Positions 48,501 through 57,500 of a stretch of 64,000 nucleotides of DNA are shown piece by piece (position 1 is the first letter of the stretch; every line of letters starts with the position of its first letter). Below the pieces are notes generated by a model. The model had not been told where the DNA came from. It did not search any database and saw nothing but the letters and a program-made list of their open reading frames with translations. Origin of the DNA: Apostichopus japonicus (taxonomy: Eukaryota; Echinodermata; Holothuroidea; Aspidochirotida; Stichopodidae); assembly GCF_037975245.1 (NCBI RefSeq), contig NC_092579.1:16764178-16828177 (forward strand), written 5' to 3'. Made by a program: the position numbers and the translations under genes.

Positions 48501-51500
48501 AACAATTTCAGATATGTTTGTATTTGATGTCAACTGTTGCTTAGGACTTTCTCAAAAAGTTTCGGTGTTTGTTGTATTACATTTGGGAGTGTTCCATAGG
48601 TCAATGCTCCATCAGAAGGAATAAAAATATTTCTCCATTGAGAAGTGGGAGAAGTACTTGGGGTTAAACAATGTCAGTTATTTTTCTCACTGTTAAAATA
48701 AGGATTACTTCAGGGGGTTAATAATAGACCTTTCTGAAACTTTACTAAATTCATGTCTCTCTTCTGCTACACAGGTACAATGTTCGTACAAGCCTGCACA
48801 TCATCAGCAGTTTCTTGCTGGTTCCATCCAGAGGGGCCGGGGCGAGATACGCTCAGGGCGGGGAACTCTTTGCCCTCTTGAAGTTGAACAATCAACTATC
48901 AAGTGACACTATGGGAGGCAGACTGATCCTCAACAACTGCAACTCGGCTCTCCTAGCGACAGTCAAGGACGACCGATTGGATTCCATCGTCTATGAAGCC
49001 CTGATAGAGGAAAAGAGCAAAGATGCAATTTACTTCAGGTTCTCAAAATTGTGCGTCGAGGAGCTCGGTTTAAAGGCGGATGATATGGTGGAGGTAGAAC
49101 TCCAGTTTCAGTTGAACAGGTAACGGAGAAGAAATTTAAGACATTATCAGATGAGGGGATTAAAATGGCCAAAACAAAAGACTTAAAAGAATGTGATGAG
49201 ACAATATCAATGTTTATGTGTTGCTCTGCAAGTTTATTACAACCTGTTATGAAATGCCTTCCATTGTAGGTCTTTTTCTGTGGAACTTACATTTTATGTT
49301 ATAATTTCACAGAGTCAGAAAAAAATTAAATAACAGCTGTACCAACATATATCTAGTTTTTGTCAGAAATAATATTAGCGGCTATCACTCTCGCCCCCTT
49401 CCCACCCCCACACTCTCTCTCTCATCTTAAAAAATGAATGTTATTGAATAGTAGGAACATGTTTTGCTCTGTAGCTCTAGGTATTTTATGGTTTGAGATA
49501 TGTATTCAAACCGTTATAAGAAATTTATCCTTGCTCGATGCTCTCTGTAGAGCGTTGAGAATTAGGTGTTTGCTTGGGGTGTGTCGGTGGTAGTTTGGAA
49601 GTGCTATTTGTATTGAAATGTGAAATTCCCTGAGTGAATTATGCAATGCCATCATGGCATGTCCCCCCCGGTGAACATATTTCATTGATATTTTCTACCT
49701 CGTGGAGTGTCTGTGTATTTATTTTGACTATCAATCAATCTCTTTCGGTAGGTTACCGCTATGTGAGTGGCATTATGCGGTGGACCAGGTCATAGATTTG
49801 GAATTACTCTTCCCCAATGTTCGGATCATGCCTTCCATACCCTGGACTCCCGACAAGTAAGTCAAGAAATCTTTAGTATTTTTCAACAAGCTTTCTGTGT
49901 TTTGCTGGCAATGTTTAAGTTCACAACTTTTGTAAGTACATTTGTCTCATCATCTGCTCAATGTAATAATTTGTGCCTGGAAGTCTGTTACTTTACAACA
50001 CTAAGCAGCCACATACAGCTAAATGGGAGAATCTAAATGGCTCATTACTTATCAATTCACATCAGACTAGTCAGTTTACAAGTTTAGATATGTTTCGATG
50101 ATTAAATCAATTTGGAAAGACCATTTTCAGTTGGGAGAAACTGGATTCCATGATGTACACTCATCATACTTTTGGACGGCCAGGGCCTCAAATTCACAAT
50201 ATCCCACATGCTGGTTTTCATTGCTTCCCTACTTTCACTCGACCATAGCACTGGGATCGATATAAAACTTTAGAAGGAGCTCATTAGGATTTTGTGCTTT
50301 TTGCTCCAAGAAAATACACCTCAAGGTTTTCTTTTGATTTCCTTTAGACAATGGATGGATAAATTGGATCCAAGGATCAATTCGAAACAGAAGGAGGCAG
50401 TGATGGCCATATCCACCCCTCTAGAGATCTCTCTTCCTCCGGTGTTCCTGGTGGGTCCTTACGGAACCGGGAAGACCTTCACTCTAGCTCATGCAACCAA
50501 ATTTATCTTACAGCAGAAGGATACACGAATACTTATCTGCACCCATTCCAACAGGTAGGTGTGCTCCATTATTGTAATTCGCATCTTCATTTACAAGTTT
50601 AACGTTTCGGTAACCGAGCTAATATCTACAGTTTTGATTAATGGATTGTTTATGCGATACTTCAAGGTTGCAAGAATTTGTTGCAGGGGTAAATAAACTA
50701 AAGATTCCAGCTGAAAATATTGCTAACTTCACAATTTGTTTCACCAACAAAATGAAGTGATTAGTGTGGTGTTTAAATATTTCTGTAAATTTCTTTTTGT
50801 TGACCTGTAAATATCTAAAAGAAAAGTCTTGAAAAGTCTTAAAAGAAAATGTCTGTTAATATCTTAAAGTGTTTGTATGCAAGAAAGTGGCGTATTGGAT
50901 GTATTGCTAATATATTTCAGCAGTCGGTAAAATGTACTTTACATGTTATTGTGGTTAGAATATGTCATAGGTGATTCTTGTACCTTGAAAAAGTATGTAC
51001 CAAAGAAGAAGGTAGGATGTTCATGATATTTGACAACTCCATACAAAAATCGTCTTCAATTTCCATCACATCGTTGTGATTTGAGGAAAGGCCCCATTCC
51101 AAATAGACCTAACTTCTACTTATAATCCGTTGCAAATGGAGGGTGTTGTTTTGAGCCTAATAGCAAAATAAAAAATGCTGTATTATTGTTTTTATTTCAA
51201 TTTCCCCTTCAGTGCTGCAGACCTCTATATCCGTGACTACTTCCATGCCTACGTGGAGGCTGGAAATACGGCCGCCAGACCCCTTAGGATTTACTTCAAG
51301 AACAGGTGGACACAGACGGTACACCCTGTGGTACGTCTGTATTGTCACATGTCAGAGAACGAAGATCGGTTTACCATGCCGAGCAAGGAAGAAGTAGAGA
51401 AGTATAGGGTTATAGTGGCCACCCTCAGCACCTCCAGATACCTCAACCACTTAAACCTCCCTCAAGGTAAACAAATCTCCTTTAGGACTGACATCTCTTT

Positions 51501-54500
51501 CTTTCTTTCTTTGTTTTTGGCCTTGCTCTGTCAACACTAGCTGTTGTGTTCATTTGTAACTGAATCTGAATTAAGCAGAAACCAGTGTTTCAGTTTACCC
51601 AACAAGCATTCCAAGAGTTCTATTTGACGTTGATTGTATCAGTTTGGGACGTAAGCTATACTCCATTGTTAAGATCTTACCAGACAAGTGTATCTTAAGA
51701 GAAAATCCATGCAAACATGTTGTATCCTTCTTTTCTGACATGTTAAACTGACAAAGACTGTCAGACATTAACAATTGAGTTGATTTCAATAGAACAATCA
51801 TCCAGTGGGGGGGTTTTATGTAATCTCAATTTTCTCGGAAGCTGAACCTCTTCGGTGAAATGAAATATGTTGTATTCTATGTTAGCAAACAGGTCAATGG
51901 ACAGGTTGGCAATTTAAGAACTGAAAACCACACAATCTGAAATCAGTTTTTTTCTATTTGCCTGACTTTTTCTTATTTTTGCCGCTCAAGAACATTGAAC
52001 TTGATGTTGGGGATGGGGGGTGGGGGGAGGGGAAGCGAAGGTTTCATGACGTATCTTACTTTCATATTCTCTCAAATATTTAATTTTTCAGGATTTTTCA
52101 CTCATATCTTGCTGGATGAGGCTGCACAAGCTATAGAGTGTGAAGCTGTGATGCCTCTATCGTTAGCTAACAAAGACACCCGAGTGGTCCTGGCTGGAGA
52201 TTATATGCAGGTACAAAATCACTGCGCCATACATTATTAACGTTTCATGCTCGATCTATTTCTGGACCGAATTTGAACATTATATTCATCAATTATTCAG
52301 CAGCCTGTACTGTACAGAGGTCTTACAACATTCAGCAAAAAGATTTCATTTTCTTTCCAATCATTGTTGGTAGAATCATTTGTTATTGTGGAGATTATAC
52401 TGTTAAGAGGCATTCAATTTGCTTGGGTCTTTCTTCCCTACTGGTACACTACTAAAGAATCTCTCATCTCGTGTTTGAATCATAGAGCTGTAGCGACATT
52501 TTGTCGTTTTGCCTTTCTCCTTTCTGTAATTTTAGATGATTGGAACAATCGTTAATGCTTGCTTAGTTTTCACTATCAGTTAAATTAAATGTTTCCTCTT
52601 CTAAGTATGTTTGTTGCAGTTTGTCAATGAAGATACTGTTGGAATAGAAACGTACTGCCCACAAAATGTTACATATGTACTAGGTTCGCAGGCTATTTGC
52701 ATTCGATAGGCAGTCTTCTCGAAACATTAATTTCATCTCTCTCTCATTATTCCTTCTGCTATATTTCATAGTATCATACCACTTATCAAATTCCATGTAA
52801 AATGTAGATTGTTTGTGATTTCATGTCGTCTACTATCTTTCCTTGAACTTCGTTATGTAGATTAGTCCGACGGTGTACTCCGAGTTTGCTAGGGAGAGAA
52901 ACCTTCACATATCTCTACTCGAGAGACTCTACGACCTGTACCCAGTCAAACACCCCTGCAAGATTCTTCTGTGCGAAAACTATCGCTCGAACGAGGTCAT
53001 CGTGGATTACACCTCCAAGCTGTTTTACGAGGCCAAGCTGTTGGCCTCCGGCAAGCAACCGCCGCATCCAAAGTTGTACCCTCTGACTTTCTATACAGCC
53101 AAAGGGGAGGACATCCAGGAAAAGAACAGCACTACGTTCTACAACAATGCAGAGGTGAGTCTGTGGCAACGGAAAAGGGATAGGAAACTCAGGCCTATAC
53201 CATGGGGGAGGGGTATGGGGGAGAATGATGCCCCCACCGCATTTTCAGAGGTCCACATTTCCTGAGTAGAGAATGGTTATTCCTGCTGAGGGGATATGAC
53301 CACTTACTGCGTCAAATGTCAATTACTGAGACAAGTTGATGTTTGCAAACTATGGTACCATTCTGCATTTCGGCTGGGATAACTGCACAAGATTGGCCCT
53401 TCCTATTGTTGACAAAGACAGTCTACTATATGAGAAAATCTTGCACCTGGAAGTCATTAACCTATTTTTGGTGGATGAAAGACCAACATAATCTAAGTAT
53501 TCTGATGAAATTGCATTTCAGTTCCAGAGTACCATTGTTTTTAGACATCAATGGATAACAATTTCAGAGCTTGTACGGTATCCAGTCATGAATTTGAGGT
53601 GAACAGGTGCGATGCTACAGTGTCACGCTGACAATCAGGACTGTCCTGGTATTTTGCATGCCTTGAGGTTTTGCACCATCAAGTGTCACTGTTTACACTA
53701 TATACAGTATTCCTGTCATTTGTCACCTTAGGTGATCCTTAAAGCTGATTAATACATACAACTTTGAACACCCTAGAAATCATAAAAAGATAGTTAAAAC
53801 TCTGAAATCATAGACAGAGAGTAAAAACTCTGAAAATCATAGAGAGGTAAAACTCTGACCAGAACATTTTCATCATTTTTTCCTTTCTACTCCTTACTAC
53901 CAGGTATTTGAAATCGCAGAGAGGGTACAGGAGTTGCATAAGTCATGGCCATCCGAGTGGGGTCCTATGGAGGATGGCAGCATAGGGGTGGTGACCCCTT
54001 ATTCGGACCAAGTATTCCGTATTAGATCAGAATTAAGGAGGAGGCATCTACATGCAGTGTCTGTGGAGAGAGTCATGAATGTACAAGGTTTGCTGATATT
54101 TTCCTTTTTCATTTTAGAATATACTGCTTGCTTGTTCTTTAAGTTATAAATCTCTTTTCTCGTTGTTGGATGATGTGTGCCCATTGAAGAAGTGTGCGAT
54201 ATTTTGTTTCAGGGATGGGTGGGTCATGTGAAGTATCACATTGCTGAACAGACCCTCGAAATTCCTTGACACCCCATTTTCATTTGCCTGAAGTCCATAG
54301 AAAACTTCTTTAATCTATCATTTCAGAGCTATATGTTTTTGATCCACTCTGATCAAATTCACATACTATTCACCCATATCATTGGGTTATCCCTCAGTCT
54401 ACCTGAGAGATACAAGTGGCTACTATCCCTAGCTATCAACTAGATATCAGGCTACTCTGTCGTAGAAAAAAGAAAACATTGGTCCTGCTGACTTCGTTTC

Positions 54501-57500
54501 TCAAGGCTTGTTTTTCCATTTAACTAAAAACTTTGCAGTTTGTTTTGAGTCCCTATGTTCATTTCTTTAATGGTTGTGATTTTGGCTGACTAAAGAAACA
54601 GATTATGTCTTCAATATGCAATACTTTTTGACATTTTACAGTCTAAAGAGATAACGTCCTACAATTTTAGAGGTAATGTTCTCTCAACATTTTGATCCTG
54701 AGGAGGTCATCTAAAGAAATTCTTTAAACTCTGACAAACTTACCATCAATGTATAATTTTGGTCAATTTTTTGTCTTGTCATGTTTGGTAACAAAAATTC
54801 TGTTTCTTCTCAAAAGCATTGTGTTCCTTGCACAGTAGATTAGTGACAACATGGGAAACAAGGTCACACAACTAAAATAAACAGAAAACTGAAGAAAATA
54901 TTCTGAATATATTCGACACGAAGCAGAAAAATTTGTCTTTGTTTACCGAAATTTACTAGCGAAGCACAAAGAATTTCGGTGAAGATGTTAAAAACTTGCT
55001 GAGTGCTGCTTTCTTAATCCTCTGTTACTTCGTAGAGGATCAGCTCGGAGTGTTTGAAATCGAGTCTCGAATATTTCAAAAATTTGTTAGTAGTGACCAT
55101 ATATATCAGGGGTGCACAACCTTTTTGAATGAATGGGCCAGATGTAAGGGGTGAAAAATTGACTGGGCCACACCTAACCAACGACCTGCTGTTGATTTCA
55201 AACCTTTGATTCCGAGGACTTTCAAGCAATAGGTGTATGTACTTAATCTGTATTCACAAAAACATAATGTCAATACAGTACAGTTGATAATTAATGGGGA
55301 TAGTAGGCCTACCTGACAGTATCATTAGTGCCGATAAACTCTAAGTAGCTAGCTCCTTTTTTGTGATGATGTAAAATATATTGTCTTGAGACATCTCACA
55401 GGCTGCAAAAAAATCACTGGCGGGCCGCATGTGGCCCGCGGGCTGTAGTTTGCCCACCCCTGATATATATTGAACAAGGCATTGATTTCTTTTGTCTCCA
55501 TCTTCAGGAAAGCAATTCCGTGCTCTGTTCATCAGCACCGTACGAACTCATCACACCTGTCCCAGGGACGTCGGCCCAAAGTCAAAGCTGAGACCCAGGA
55601 GAGGGGATCTGACCAGGGCTGCCGGAGAGGAGGCAGATTATGGTTTCCTATCCAACGATAAACTATTGAACACTGCCATCACTCGTGCCCAGTCGCTGGT
55701 GGCAGTCGTTGGCGATCCTGTTTCGTTGTGTGCTATTGGCAAATGCAGGTTTGTACCCCATCTTATAGTTCATCTTTGTGATAGTATGTTAGCTGTCTAT
55801 GAAGGCACCACAGAAAAGAGAATATGTTTTTTATTTTATTTATTAATTTTCTTTGGAGTATTTTATTGTTGAAGATAATTCTCACATTTGTATAGACAGT
55901 GCCATTATTGATCTCCTAACTTGTATTTCCACAAGTCTAGTACTTTTTGTTGTTGTTGGTACAATCATTTATTTTGTTCGGACCGATTTCACATCCCAAA
56001 TTTTTGATTTAATGAGCGATGATGTGCTTTGTACCTTCAGACTTGGATACTATGAAAGGTCAAAACAGTTCCAGTATTCAGGTTCTCTCTGTTAAATTTG
56101 TCTGGCTTTAGATGTCATTAAGTTGTACTTGTCAGTTTTCTCTCATGAGTGGACTATACTTAGTTCTATATTTCCAGCTTCTATCAGCATTCTCATAAAT
56201 TTTCCTTTATTATATTATTATCTTAGTTAATTTCTTTCTTTCTCTTCCCCTCTACCCCCTCTCCCCCCTCCCTGTATATAGGAAGCTATGGGAAGAACTG
56301 ATTAAGGTGTGCCACATTAACGATAGTCTACACGGTACAACCTATGCAGCCATCAAAGCACAGTTGTCCAGTGTGGAGATGAAGAAAACATTCATCCTCA
56401 ACCCCATGGCCAAGGAATTTGTACCTCGATTCAACAACATTATGGGGGCACCGGTGATACAGAACTTATCGTCCATCAGCTCTGCACACAGTCATAGTAA
56501 TGCCAGAATGGTCTTTGGATTCCCTGGCCAAGGAGTACGAGCCCCATCGGCCGGTAACCCACTCTTTAGTAGTCAGCTGCGACATACCATGCCCGTGGGG
56601 CCCTTTGCCCCTCAGGGTATGTTCCGATCAGTCAGCCCGACACCGTACGTCGATCGATTCACCGGTCAGAGGATCATGTACGTTCCTGTGATTCCAGTAC
56701 CCGTCCGAATGGTTCCTAATGTGTTTCCATATCAGTATCTTGATCCAAGTGTTCCGTTTGCCTTACCCAGACCAATACCATTAGCTTCCCCTGGCATGAG
56801 GTCGATATCCAATACAGGGTACCTACCTCCTTCGTTGGGATCTCCACCGTCCGAAAGAGCGGCTACTCCATCTCAAGACAGATCGGAGAAAGCAGGTCGA
56901 GAACTCTTCAGAATCGGCCCACAGCAGCAGTGGCACGATCGTCATCAGGCGATGCCTAGCGGAAGAAATCTTCGCGGAGTGGACTTCCATATCGCAGATT
57001 CCAGTCAACTGGAAAAATCTGACGGCACCGAAGAGCATTTCCAGGAACTGATCCGACCTCTGATGCAGCAACTTCAGTCGCAGAAGAGCGAAGACGAAAG
57101 CAGGAATGCCAAACCCCCCGATGGGGGCGACGGTCAACGAGCAAATAGAAACGGTGGTCACGTACCTCATGACTTCCACACAGGCGGTGCCGTGGGAATG
57201 CCCTCGCTGAGACAGATGCCACCCGCTCATCTGAAGGTGAAACTGGGAAACCATCAGGAGACATCAGAGAGGGAACCCTGGCAAGATGTGACGTTACCGT
57301 TCAGCCCGGATCGCAGCGATACCGAGGGGCCGTTCTTCAACAACGGTCAGGTGCACAAACGGTTAGGAGAAAGACCCATGGAGGAAAGAAACAACAATAA
57401 GTTCAACAATGGGAGTGGTCAGACCATCAACCAGGAAAATGGAGGAAAAGAGGTGAAGAAGTTAACCTCCAGAGAAATGCAGATGAGGAACGAATTCTTT

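Noticed and set aside
56823-57264. Minus-strand frames within the last HELZ exon
   Set aside because: Shadows of the real coding frame, which is fixed by PAM2 and the conserved C-terminus.
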